Assembly (NCBI GenBank): GCA_015039365.1
Contig: WION01000017.1
Location: forward strand, 1-64,000
DNA length: 64,000 nucleotides
Direction: 5' to 3'
From: Amanita rubescens
Lineage: Eukaryota; Basidiomycota; Agaricomycetes; Agaricales; Amanitaceae
The position numbers were made by a program, and so were the translations under genes. Below the pieces are notes generated by a model. The model saw nothing but the letters and a program-made list of their open reading frames with translations. It did not search any database and had not been told where the DNA came from. Of this stretch, positions 24,732 to 35,461 are shown in pieces; the first letter of the stretch is position 1, and every line of letters starts with the position of its first letter.

Positions 24732-25000
24732 TCATATCTTCGTTTGGACCCATTGTTTCTCTTCCGCTGTGAGAGCGCGTGTGAGGTATGCGTTATAATC
24801 CTTATATATTTCGGCGAGCCCTGTAAAGCGATATGTGAGAAATGGGAAGATTTCCAGACTGCTCATACCATTGACCGCCTTAGGCGTATCCTCACGCCAA
24901 TAGCCAATGATCGTGGTCATAAAGTGAGGCCCGATCTCATCCACCTGATATACACCGTAAGGAAGATATTTCACTAGTAACGTTGAGAAATGGAAACAGG
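24732..25000 (-). pseudogene. Secreted-protein family 3' half, inverted relative to member D
   Basis: Minus-strand exons read KYLPYGVYQVDEIGPHFMTT, IIGYWREDTPKAVNG, a GT..AG intron, then GLAEIYKDYNAY and LTRALTAEEKQWVQTKI with stop at 24732. This matches the C-terminal blocks of members B and C (GYW-x and LTRALT-x-EE-x-W). No N-terminal half or signal peptide lies upstream on this strand; the left arm of the inverted repeat begins at about 25046. It is probably the missing half of member D after a local inversion. Confidence 0.55.
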
Positions 25001-25045
25001 TTGATTCGTTGAAATACGTCATCCATCGTTGGTGTATTGTTTGAC

Positions 25046-26070
25046 GAGGATGCGAACAAATAAAGACACGGCATCGGCACTTCCCGCCGGAGCCCCTGTC
25101 AGCCATCGCGACTGGTATAAATTCGCACTCGTGTACAGCCAACCGCCCATTCTTTCTTTCCTTCTTCCACCACCTCACACCTCATAACGCCTATACGCCG
25201 AGGCAAAAACGCCAATGAAACGGTATCGTCTTTTTTTTCATTGCTTCCTCTCACCATTCCTGATTATTCTTTCTCGAAGCTCGTCGTTGAATCTACGCTC
25301 TCGCCTAGCTCGCCATCCATCAAGGTTGTCTCAGACCTTGCCTTGACATTGGGCGGAATGATTTGTTATTAACAAAATGTGCGTCACCGTTTAATCTATC
25401 ACTGGCAGAGATTACCACCGGGACCCGTGATCTTCTGGTATACCCGCGGCATTATTAGGAGGCTCGGGAGCTCGAGCGTTTCTGGAGGCTGGGCGTTGGG
25501 CACGTTCCTCGTCCTGAAGGGTCACCATAATGGCGTGAGCCGGCAACCGTCGTTATTTGGTCCCTTTGCCTTTCCTTTAAGGAACAGTCTCGGTGGCGCA
25601 CTCAGCATGAAATTTTGTTTCTTGTTTTATTTTTCAAAATTTTCATGCTGATAAAAAACGGTTGTTTTCTAGGTTCTGGATTTGACGACGACGCGTTGGA
25701 CTGTAAATTGTTCGTCAAGGACGCCTAAGAGTAAAAGGTGTGCCACCGTTTATTTTGTCATTGTCACTATTACTGTCAGAGATTGTTTCTGGGGCCCGTG
25801 ATCTTCTGGTATACCCGCGGCATTACTAGGAGACTCGGGAGCTGGAACGTTTCTGGAGGCTGGACGTTGGGCACGTTCCTCGTCCGAAAGGGTCACCATA
25901 ATGGCGTGAACCGGTAATCGTCGTTAGGTCCCTTTGCCTTTGCCTTTGCCTTTCCTTTAAGGAACAGTCTCGGTGGCGCACTCAGCATGAAATTTTGTTT
26001 TTCGTTTTGTTTTTCTCAAAATTTTCATGCTGATAAAAACGGTTGTTTTCTAGGCTTTGGATTTGATGGG
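25046..26070 (+). repeat. Left arm of large inverted repeat
   Basis: Outer unique part (25046-25376; contains CTGGTATAAATTCGCACTCG and a pyrimidine-rich stretch) plus two tandem units of about 355 bp (25379-25735 and 25736-26070). The same parts occur in reverse order and opposite orientation at 29953-31343. Each unit contains CTTCTGGTATACCCGCGGCA, GGGTCACCATAATGGCGTGA and the hairpin CAGCATGAAATTTTG...CAAAATTTTCATGCTG. Confidence 0.85.
25603..25650. repeat. Hairpin in repeat unit (first of five)
   Basis: CAGCATGAAATTTTG pairs with CAAAATTTTCATGCTG across an A/T-rich loop of about 17 nt. Equivalent hairpins lie at about 25983-26032, 29995-30043, 30371-30421 and 30748-30797. Stem bases are conserved while loop length varies. 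Confidence 0.7.
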
Positions 26071-26189
26071 ACCGTACGGGTGATACTGGATGGCGGTGCG
26101 GAGCAGTCACGGAGGTCATGGTCGTTACGACGTGCTAAATGTACTTGGATTGGTGAATGAACGAATATGGAAGCGAATGCTTCTTGTGA

Positions 26190-26202
26190 CCCTAACCCTA
26201 AC
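26190..26202 (+). promoter_or_regulatory. Telo-box-like CCCTAACCCTAAC
   Basis: Two CCCTAA units 22 bp before the RRP14 start codon. Telo-box motifs are known near ribosome-biogenesis genes in several eukaryotes. Whether it works here is inference. Confidence 0.35.
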
Positions 26203-26224
26203 ATTGACCCTCTCCCAACTCAAA

Positions 26225-27600
26225 ATGCTCACACCAGTCGAGACGCTCCGAAGCTCACTAGAAAAACACAACGACGCGTTCGAGTCGTTGTTAAAGCTAA
26301 TACCAGCGAAATTCTACATTCCCCAAGATAACAATGACCAGGTAACGCGTTCATATTTACGTCCCCGAGTTGTCGTTTTTGCTCAATCTCAGCGAGTCTC
26401 GCAGGTATCCTCAAAGTATCATAAACATAGTAAAAAAACAAGAGCGCCTAAGCAGATTGAGAAGGAAGCGTCGAAAAAGGCTAGGAAAGAAAAGGTGCGT
26501 GTGTGTCGTGTTGGTGCGTGTAAAAGTGACGAGTTTTGGTTTTAGCTCGATCCGGCGAATCACAAGTCGGTTTTGGAGTTGCAGCTTGAGGCTGCTGCTG
26601 AAAAAGGGGAGGCTAAAACGAAAGGGAAGAAAAAGGCCGTGGCCGTTGAGAGTGATGATGATGATGATAGTGAGGATTTGGATGTGGAGATGGATGATGT
26701 GGACGGGGAAGATGATGACGAGGAAAATAGGAGTGAAGAAGGTGAGGAAGCGGTGATGCCTATGCCCGAATCTGGGGGTATTGAGGAGCTGCGGAAGAAA
26801 CTACACGCGCGGATGGCTGAGCTTAGAAGAGGGGGGGAAGCGGAGGGTGGTGGGAGAGATGAACTATTGGAGGAGCGGCGGAGACAGAGGGCGGCGATGC
26901 GTGAACGGAGGAGGAAAGAGACAAAGGAGAAGATCCGGAGAGAGTCGGAAGTTAAAGGGAAGAAGCAGCATGCGCAGGAGGGAAATAAAGGGGTCAAGGC
27001 AAAGGCAGGCGTTTTTTTTTCTCCATTGCGGTGTGAGCTTATGGTGGAAATAGGCGCAGTTGTTGGTTCCCGATTCGCAAAAGAAATCTCAAGATACCGG
27101 GCCTCAAGCTAAATATACAAATGTGACGTTTTCGTCTATGGCTGGTGGGCCCAAGAAGGGGCATCATCTCAAAGTCGCGGCGGATCCTCGACAGGCGCTC
27201 GAGCAAATCACAGCGCGGAAGGAAAAGTTGGCTGGTATGTCAGAGGAGAAGCGGAAGGTTGTGGAAGAGGGAGAAAAATGGGCGAAGGCTGAGGCCAAGT
27301 TGGAAGGTGTTAAAGTGCGTGATGATGAGGGGCGGTTGAAGAAGGCGGCGAAGAGGAAGGAAAAGGAAAAGAGTAAGAGTAAGAAAGCATGGTTCGTGAT
27401 TGTTTTTCGTTTTTGTGCTATTAGCATCTGACATGACGGTTAGGGATGAGAGAAAGGAGCAGGTTACGTCTGCGATGGCGGCGCGACAGAAGAAACGAAC
27501 AGATAATATTGCAATGAGAAATGAACGGCGAAAAGGAGGGAAAGGTAAAGGACGACCTGGATTTGAAGGAAAGAGTATTGGAAAAGGAAAGCGAAAGTAA
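26225..27600 (+). CDS. RRP14: Ribosome biogenesis protein RRP14 (SURF6 domain)
   Basis: Nucleolar protein for 40S/60S pre-rRNA processing. N-terminal SURF6-N region: [39 protein letters not shown], then [19 protein letters not shown] and [19 protein letters not shown]. An acidic stretch (about 26655-26740) follows, then the SURF6 domain: [84 protein letters not shown] and a lysine-rich C-terminus [32 protein letters not shown], stop 27598-27600. Four introns, intact frame. It ends 46 bp before the next gene on the same strand. Confidence 0.88.
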
Positions 27601-27646
27601 ATTAGAATTGATAGCACGTGATTTGCAGTTGGTCATTTTCACTGCG

Positions 27647-29822
27647 ATGAGCGACGAAAATTCACCTCGAAATCGTGTTCATTCAACGCCAGTAAATCAT
27701 GGAAGAAGTTTATCTACAACTGGTCATGGTCTTTCTCCATTTCAACTTGCACCAGCACCACCACGACGACCTCATTCAAGAACACGTTCAATATCAGCTT
27801 ATGCTCCCCCTTCTCCATCTCCCCTCTCTTCTTCATTCCCAGCAAGCGCTACCGCAAACGAACCATTAGTCTCCTTCCCAACAACACCTGAACCTCCCAT
27901 CACCCCATCTACCTCAACCCACCGCCACACTCGAATCCACTCTCGAAATATTTCCGTCTTCTTCCCAAGACCCGGATCATTACCTCACTCCATCATCACC
28001 GAAGACGAAACCCAAGCACCCGTAACCGACATCCCCTCTGCAGGCTCTAGCGTCAATTGGAGATCACGTCGTCAAACCTCGTCTTTGAAACACCAAGCAC
28101 CTACAAGTCCACTTGGTGCTGGATTTACGTTTGGCGGTAGACCGAGGCGTGCTGCAGCCGAGGATGGCGGAGACGAAAATGGCCGTATACTACCCACCCC
28201 GCCACCTATGGTCGCTCCTTCGTTATCTTCCCCGTCTTCCTCCACTTCGTCATCAACTGTTAGCTCGAGGAGAGGTCACCACCATAAACATTCCCTATCT
28301 CACAACTTTTTTGCCTTCTTGGAGCCTGGTGGTGGGCAGGATTTTGTAGGGTCATCAGATGCCGCAGAAGGCGAGGGCTTAGTAGGCGGCGGCGGGGTGG
28401 TGGTGGTGGAACGAAGAAGCGAACTGCATACGCAACCTACGCCGGTGCCAGTGTCGCCTTGGACGACGACGGGGCAAACGATACCTTCGCCTACGTCCTC
28501 TCCGGTAGATACCGACTCTTCTCGCCCTACATCATTATTCGACGACGAACGCCGGGTGGTAAAGGACGGAGCGAGTATCGTTGGGGTGGCACAGTTTGTA
28601 ATCGGGGCGGCGTTGTGGGTTGTTGGACAGCAAGTTGGGTCTTTGGCCTGTACGGGGTTGGGTTATTGGGTTGTGTTTGATGCGGTTGGGGTTGGGATTG
28701 GGAGGGTTTTTCCGAGGTGGCTTGTGAAGCAAGGGGAGAAGAAGGACAAGAAGATTCGAAGACCGTATGGGTGCGTTGTATTCGGTTTCTTTACTACTTA
28801 CTACTGTGCTGATGTGACGGCGTAGAAATGCGCGGGTTGAGACGGTGTTGATGTTTGCGCAGGCGGTGTATCTCATGTTCTCGTCTGTTTATGTGTGCAA
28901 GGAGACGGTGGAACATGTCTTGTTGAGCACGGGGTCCAATGGCGGAGAAAAGCATCATCACCATTATCATCCATCTGACGACGACGGTGCTGTTCCTGGG
29001 TACGTCTCAAAGACTGGCCGTCCCGAATCGGGGTTTTCTTACCTCTTTGTTAGCATCGAGTTTCCCCTATTCTTGCTATTTATCACCTTCTTTTCGCTTA
29101 CGAGCACTGCCTTTCTTTACCAAAATCACGCAAAATTGGTCAATGGTGAGGTTCTTGTTTCTGCCTCCCCTACACGTTTATTAAACCCCGCAGTCACCAA
29201 TACGCGGATACCCTCATTTAGCTATCTAATTCGATCCTTATTCACAACAACGCAACGATCGTATCAAGAACCCCCTCCCACAACACAAACAGGACTCGTT
29301 CTATCAAATCCATACGTTGCCAGCCCTCTCTTCTTCTGTTTATCCATCCTATTCGTAGCCCTCTGCATACCTCAATCACAACACGAAGCGACCGACCTCT
29401 TGCTCGCTGCCCTCATCGCCATCATCACATTCAACGTCGCTTATCGCGCATGTACCGTTCTAGGCACCGTCCTTCTCCAAACGGCACCTCGGAGGGGGCT
29501 TGCAGGGGGCAAAATGGAAGCGTTTTTGAGGGCAATGAAAGAGTTGCAGAAGCATCCTCAGGTGTTGCATTTGCCCCCTCCCCATATATGGCAGTTGGCG
29601 GCCCCGTCGGGGGGTCCCGAAAAGAGGGCCCTCGATAACGCAGAGTCGTTGATTGTGGCTATCGAGTTGAGAGTGAGGAGCGATTTGGGAGATGAGGATG
29701 TGTTAAGGTTGACGAGGTGGGCGTGGGAGAAGTGTACATTTGCGTTGGGCGCAAACGTGACTTGGGAAGAGAAGGGCAAGGGAGAGGGGCCAGAGGTGAC
29801 GGTGGGTGTCGTGAGGGGGTAG
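27647..29822 (+). CDS. Cation-efflux family zinc transporter, ZRG17-like
   Basis: Cation diffusion facilitator resembling ZRG17, a partner of MSC2 in loading zinc into the early secretory pathway. Start MSDENSPRNRVHSTPVNHGR. Long Ser/Pro-rich cytoplasmic N-terminus with HTRIHSRNISVFFPRPG and HHHKHSLSHNFFAFLEPG. Membrane segments begin near 28570 (VAQFVIGAALWVVGQQVGSL, YWVVFDAVGVGIGRV); one intron near 28770-28825; then NARVETVLMFAQAVYLMFSS, a His-rich loop KHHHHYHP, further membrane helices (SYLFVSIEFPLFLLFITFF, LLLAALIAIITFNVAY) and a C-terminal domain (KHPQVLHLPPPHIWQL, LIVAIELRVRSDLGDEDVLR). About 700 aa, intact. It lies between the inverted-repeat arms together with RRP14. Confidence 0.75.
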
Positions 29823-29952
29823 GACGTTCATGTATTTTTTATTCGAATGGACTCGGATTTTCGATAGTACGTAAATTTATATTCATATCCTTTGGAAATC
29901 CACGGTCATCCCTGCACAACACTTTCCAGTGGCAAATGCACCTTTACTTTAG

Positions 29953-31343
29953 ACGTCCTTGAGGAGCCGTCAGCGACCTGCCAACCGTTTTTATCAGCAT
30001 GAAAGTTTTGAGAAAAAATAAAACAAAAAAACAAATTCATGCTGAGTGCGCCACCGACTGTTCCTTAAAGGAAAGGCAAAGGTAAAGGGACCTAACAACG
30101 ATTACCGGTTCACGCCATTATGGTGACCCTTTAGGACGAGGAACGTGCCCAACGTCCAGCCTCCAGAGACGTTCCAGCTCCCGAGACCTCCTAGTAATGC
30201 CGCGGGTATACCAGAAAATCACGGGCCCCAGAAACAATCTCTGACAGTGATAGTGACAAGGACAAAATAAACGGTGACACACCTTTATTCTTAGACGTGC
30301 TTGAGGAAGAATTTGCGGTCCGATGGGTCCTCGTAAAACCCGAAGCCTATAAAACAACCGTTTTTTCATCAGCATGAAAATTTTGAGAAAAAACAAAACG
30401 AAAAACAAAAATTCATGCTGAGTGCACCACCGACTGTCCCTTAAAGGAAAGGCAAAGGCAAAGGGACCAAACAACGATTACCGGTTCACGCCATTATGGT
30501 GACCCTTTAGGACGAGGAACGTGCCCAACGTCCAGCCTCCAGAGACGCTCCAGCTCCCGAGACTCCTAGTAATGCCGCGGGTATACCAGAAGATCACGGG
30601 CCCCAGAAACGATCTCTGACAGTGGTAGTAACAATGACAAAATAAACGGTGGCACACCTTTTACTCTTAGGCGTCCTTGACAACTTGAAAGAATCTGCGG
30701 TCCAACGCGTCGTCAAACCCGGAACCTAGAAATCAACCGTTTATATCAGCATGAAAATTTTGAAAAATTAAAACAAAAAACAAAATTTCATGCTGAGTGC
30801 GCCACCGAGACTGTTCCTTAAAGGAAAGGCAAAGGGACCAAATAACGACGGTTGCCGGTTCACGCCATTATGGTGACCCTTCAGGGCGAGGAACGTGCCC
30901 AACGCCCGGCCCACAGAAACGTTCCAGCTCCCGAGTCTCCTAGTAATGCCGCGGGTATACCAGAAGATCACGGGTCCTGGTAGTAATCTCTGACAGTGAT
31001 AAATTAAACAGTGACGCACCTTTTGTTAATAACAAATCATTCCGCCCAATGTCAAGGCAAGGTCTGAGACAACCTTGATGGATGGCGAGCTAGGCGAGAA
31101 CGTAGATTCAACGACGAGCTTCGAGAAAGAACAATCAGTAATGGCGAGAGGAAGCAATGAAAAGAAGATGATACCGTTTCATTGGCGTTTTTGCCTAGGC
31201 GTATAGGCGTTCTGAGGTGGCGTGGTGGGCGAAAGAAGGAAAGAAAGAATGGGCGATGGCTGTACGCGAGTGCGAATTTATACCAGTCGCGATGGCTGAC
31301 AGGGGCTACCACGGGAAGTGCCGGTGCCGGTCTTTATTTGTCC
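29953..31343 (-). repeat. Right arm of large inverted repeat
   Basis: Inverted copy of 25046-26070 with three tandem units (about 29953-30290, 30291-30650 and 30651-31015) and the outer part (31016-31343). Units share about 85-90 percent identity by eye. The unit nearest the genes has a degenerate inner edge. Confidence 0.85.
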
Positions 31344-31546
31344 ACACGAGTGCGCGATTTTATTTGTCGACCGAGTTGGGAGGATAAGTGGAGGGGGAAG
31401 GGGCCGGTGGGACGTTTAGAGATGTACGGATTTTGACTTTGAACGCATTTTGATCTGGGCGATGCAATCGATTCTCTCATTCATAACGTTCGAACGCGTA
31501 TCATACCATAACATTACCAGCACGATGATTAGTACGTAAATTAAAA

Positions 31547-32162
31547 TCAAGCCTTTGACTGTTTTTGTTTGACCCATTCTTTCTCTTTCTCGGTGAGTTC
31601 GCGTACGAGAAATTGCTTCTTCCGCGACTGGAATATAATCCTGATATACTTCTCGCCATGATGCCAATATCCAAGGAAATTGGGCTTATAATCGGGCTTG
31701 ATGTCATTAACCAGCCAATATCGTTCATTACCCGTAGAATGGAACTCCGCATATGGCATCGTTAATGTTGTGCTGCCCCCGGCACCATGATACCAAACGA
31801 ATTGCTCCTTAATTACTCAGAATGAGATCCAATTGTTGGGGGTTACCGTTGTAGTCTTGTCCTATAAATATGTGAGATTTGCGTACAAATTTGAAAACTA
31901 ACAATATCCACCTGACCGGGCTGAAAAATGATAGTAAGAAGCGTATAGAATGAATAATTAGATTGCCTGGGTTTGGCGCCCAAAACCAGTTACCCCTTAG
32001 CAAGGCTTGGCTTTTGGCAAGTGGTTCACCAGTATTCGAATAGACAGGTTCTTCAAGGGTGGGAACTTGGGAACTTTCTCCCTGACCAGCTGGAGCCGGA
32101 GCCGCCAAAACGGAAGTAATACCGATAAGAGCGATCAAAAGTAGTTTGCGCATGGAGAACAT
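31547..32162 (-). CDS. Secreted-protein family member C
   Basis: Most divergent family member. Signal peptide from ATG 32162 or 32153 (MRKLLLIALIGITSVLAAPA), linker with EEPVYSNTGEPLAKSQ, then the family motif LLRGNWFWAPNPGNL. After an unresolved intron: EQFVWYHGAGGSTTLTMPYA, EFHSTGNERYWLVND, KPNFLGYWHHGEK and the C-terminal QFLVRELTEKEKEWVKQKQ, stop at 31547. The third-exon intron of member B is read through in frame here, so it is lost or gained. The intron after the first block has no clear donor at the position used in B; the alternative frame runs into a stop at 31809. It may be functional with other splice sites, or damaged. Confidence 0.5.
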
Positions 32163-32686
32163 TGTAGATTTACTGGATAGACAGCGTCGCTTAACGATGG
32201 GCCGGGATGGATTCGAATTTACTCACTGAGTGGGAGGAATGCTAGATTTCGTAAGATTGCATCGTGAAATTTGATGTCGGTTGCAAGTCCGCTCCCGCGC
32301 AGTACATAGCATTGTATGTACATAAAGAAAATTCGTGATCGTCTTGGGAGTTGCATCATGTCGGTTGCAAGCTGTTGCAAGGCCTGCTAGGCTAGTGCGC
32401 AGCGTAGATGGGATCCTTTCCGAGCGTCGGCGTTTCCGGAAGCCATCCTAACATCCATAGCTTGGCGGATAGATTTGCTTCACAATGAAACTATGGAGAA
32501 ATCGCAGTCGAACAAGCCGAACCGTTCAGTTCCCTGACAGTCCTTAACGCGACATCTTTACGTGGAGTAAGTTACGTTCACCACGTGGCACAAAGTTACG
32601 AGATTGAGCAACTCAACAGTCTCTGAATGCGCGTTCATTACCTGGTCATACGAAAATTATCTACTTTAAGCTATACTCAAATACTT
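32163..32686. other. Intergenic stretch between member C and SEC61
   Basis: Promoter side of member C on the left and 3' side of SEC61 on the right. No gene-like frame. Confidence 0.4.
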
Positions 32687-34458
32687 TCATAGTAAATCGC
32701 CCAGCGCCGCCAGCTCAGGTCCACCCGATTCACGCATACCAATCTCCCAATCTACCAAATGCGAGTGAGTACCATTACTCGGACCAAAAGCAGAGACGTA
32801 GACTTACAGCTGTAAATAATAGTGACGGCCATGAGGATACCCGTCCCGCTTCCGATCGCGCCCATAAGATCGGCAGCGACGGAGAGTAAACCAAGGATGG
32901 CACCACCAAACGCGGCAGCGGTAGGGATGACACGTTTGAGTTCCTTGTACATCGAGCCTTCACGGTGACCTGCCATAACCTGCCCAAGGACGTTTTAAGC
33001 ATTACAATCAATATGGAGGAATGCACAACGCACCATCTGTTGGTCCTTCAACTGCTTCGCAACATCGCGCGGTCCAGAACCAGAAACCTCAATCCAAGTC
33101 TTGGAAAACATCGCACAAGCCGTCAATACAAACGTGATATAAATGGCGGTATGGATAGGGTCCAAAACTGCTTCTTTCATCGTGTGCGGGGGTGACATGT
33201 AGTACGCAATACCGGATTTGGCAACCAATTGCGGAGAGTCTTCCATAGGCTGTCGATAGTAATTAAGTATCCAAATTAGAGATCCGACAAACGGAGGACC
33301 GCGTACCTCCCAAACGCCAACCAAACGAACGAGAAAGTTGTCCGGGAACCTGTTCGACAACATCTGGGAGATGATGAAAACATTCGATGTGAGCGCCGAC
33401 TCGAGCATGATGGGCATATTGGACGTGTAAAACAGCTTGACGGGGTAAGTCCCGCGTTGACCTCGGAATTTGTTGCTCTTGACCGGAATTTCAATCCTGA
33501 AACCCTGGAGATAAATAACCACTACGAAAATGACGATGGTGGCGATCAAGTTCATAATGTTCGGAAGACGTTCTCTCCAGAACGCTTCACGGAGCGCACG
33601 GCCTTTATCGTTCCAAGTAAAGAGGAGGTGGAAGAGAGCGACGATGGCGCCTTCGAATTCGGGGCCACGACCAGTGTTAATGGTGGTGGGCGAGAAGGCT
33701 TTCCAGACGATGGTTTCACAGATGTTGGTGGCAATGAAGAGGGAAATGCCCGAACCGAGACCATAGCCCTTTTGGAGGAGTTCGTCTAGGAGGATGACGA
33801 TGAGAGCTGCGGCGATGAGTTGGATGATGAGGAGTAGGCAGACACCGGCACCGAGGTCGCTTGGTTGGCCATATAAACCGGTGAGGACGTATACAGTGGC
33901 TTGACCGAGGGATATGATAAGAGCAAACACTATTATTTATCCAACGTGAGCTGATATGCACGAGACAAGAAGAAAAAATGAAAACTCACGCTTCTGTGCC
34001 CCACCGAACAACGCGCGGTCCTCCTTCAAGTTAAAGTCGACATCGATGAGATTAGCGCCGGCCAAGAGTTGCATGATCATTCCAGACGTAAGGATAGGAC
34101 TGATACCGAGTTCCATGAGTGTTCCCCGATTCGACGCGAGGATGACACGCATCCAATAAAGTGGGTCGGCCGAGTCAGACGACATGATACCATACAGCGG
34201 GACTTGGGAGCAAACAAGGAAAATGAGAAGGGTAACGGCGGTCCATAGGACCTTTTGGTTAAAGGGGACCTGTATCGGGAACGGATGAGACCGAAACGTA
34301 AGATTAGAGCAAGAAAAGACGAGCCTTGCGGTCCGGCGACGAAACCTCTGGAAGGATTGGAAGGAATGGTCGAACGAGATTCAGAAACCGAACTGGTGTG
34401 ATTATATGGTCAATGACAAGAAAGAAAGGGAAATATTTGAGTACTTACAGCCGCTCAT
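32687..34458 (-). CDS. SEC61: Sec61 alpha subunit of ER protein translocon
   Basis: Pore-forming subunit of the ER translocon for nascent secretory and membrane proteins. Exon 1 is only 10 nt (ATGAGCGGCT, 34449-34458) and splices to TTCGGTTTCTG, giving [13 protein letters not shown]. Then [116 protein letters not shown] (pore loop) and [21 protein letters not shown]-terminus [40 protein letters not shown], and a last exon [20 protein letters not shown] with stop at 32687. One intron near 33250-33310 has no stop in frame (VWE|PMEDSPQ). About 475 aa, full family length, intact. Confidence 0.95.
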
Positions 34459-34762
34459 GAGTGGATAGAAAACGCAAGAGCGAGCGAAGAAGAACTTATA
34501 AGTTTGGTTCGCCAAATTCAGTACAACAGACGTGGCAGCTTACGTCATCCAATGTCACGTTGCCAAACACCATTGTCCAATCACATTGTGTTGTTTGTTC
34601 TATTGATAATGATAGTGATAATGATAATGCTACAGTTTAGTTTTTGTGTATAATGATAATATGCAAGTTGTGGGTAGTTGGGTACGATGCGAATGGGTAT
34701 CGAAAGTGGGGGGGTGGGTATCCTGGAAGCCTGGGGTATCACAAAGAAAGAATGCGAGTTCA

Positions 34763-35461
34763 TCACGTCGTCGTCGTATGAACTTCCCAGACTTGCGGTC
34801 CTCTCGATGTCCCCGTTAGCCCAGCAAACCTAGTACGGCCTTGCAAAAAATCCACCCGTTTCAACCCTGCCCTTCGTTCGGCCTCGAAATTCAACGCATC
34901 TTTACACCTGCGCATATAAGCGCTGGACACGTCCGATTTGGCTTGTTCGCCTGGAATAAGGTCATACTCGCTCTTGGTCGCGGAATGTCGAAGAAACGCG
35001 GGAATACCGCTCAGAACGTCCCATACTGTCACGTATCCCAATGAAGGGTTGGATGGTACTAGTTTGATTTGCCACGGCAGCCTCTTGTGCACGATGAGCA
35101 TATGTGGGAGTGGCGGGTAAGTGGCGGGCTCGAAAAGAGCCCCGGATGGCATTTGGCGTGCTGCGGGAGACTGGGATATGTCATATGTCAAGTCGGCTCC
35201 GATAATCGGAGAGTTGCCGTATTTGGATGCAGGCGGTAAGAGACGAGGGTTTATGGATGCTCCTGTACTGAGGGCGGGGACTCGCTGCGGCGAGTAAGAG
35301 TAAGGGTCCAATGATGATGAAGGGGGCGTGTACGGGCCATCTTCGTCTGTGACTGTAGGAAGGGAATAGGATGAGAGAGGCGTAGATGGTGTAGGCGACG
35401 AAGGCCCTGGTAGTGGGAAAACGCGAATCTCGGGTGCAAAGGTAACGTGTTTGCCCGGCAT
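34763..35461 (-). CDS. DUF6699 domain protein
   Basis: Basidiomycete family of unknown role. Single exon, 232 aa, from MPGKHVTFAPEIRVFPLPG. N-terminal half is Ser/Pro-rich and probably disordered (VTDEDGPYTPPSSSLDPYS). The domain in the C-terminal half has the usual marks: PATYPPLPHMLIVHKRLPWQ, YVTVWDVLSGIPAFLRHSAT, SAYMRRCKDALNFEAERRAG, KRVDFLQGRTRFAGLTGT and a closing WEV. Intact. Confidence 0.75.
   Translation of the reverse strand: MPGKHVTFAPEIRVFPLPGPSSPTPSTPLSSYSLPTVTDEDGPYTPPSSSLDPYSYSPQRVPALSTGASINPRLLPPASKYGNSPIIGADLTYDISQSPAARQMPSGALFEPATYPPLPHMLIVHKRLPWQIKLVPSNPSLGYVTVWDVLSGIPAFLRHSATKSEYDLIPGEQAKSDVSSAYMRRCKDALNFEAERRAGLKRVDFLQGRTRFAGLTGTSRGPQVWEVHTTTT

Noticed and set aside
26190..26202. 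Telomeric repeat or chromosome-end relic
   Set aside because: Only two CCCTAA units inside a normal promoter; no further repeats or subtelomeric features.
33230..33310. Insertion of about 19 residues in SEC61 ([12 protein letters not shown]...)
   Set aside because: It is a 57-bp intron without stop codon; removing it restores the family sequence VWE-PMEDSPQ.
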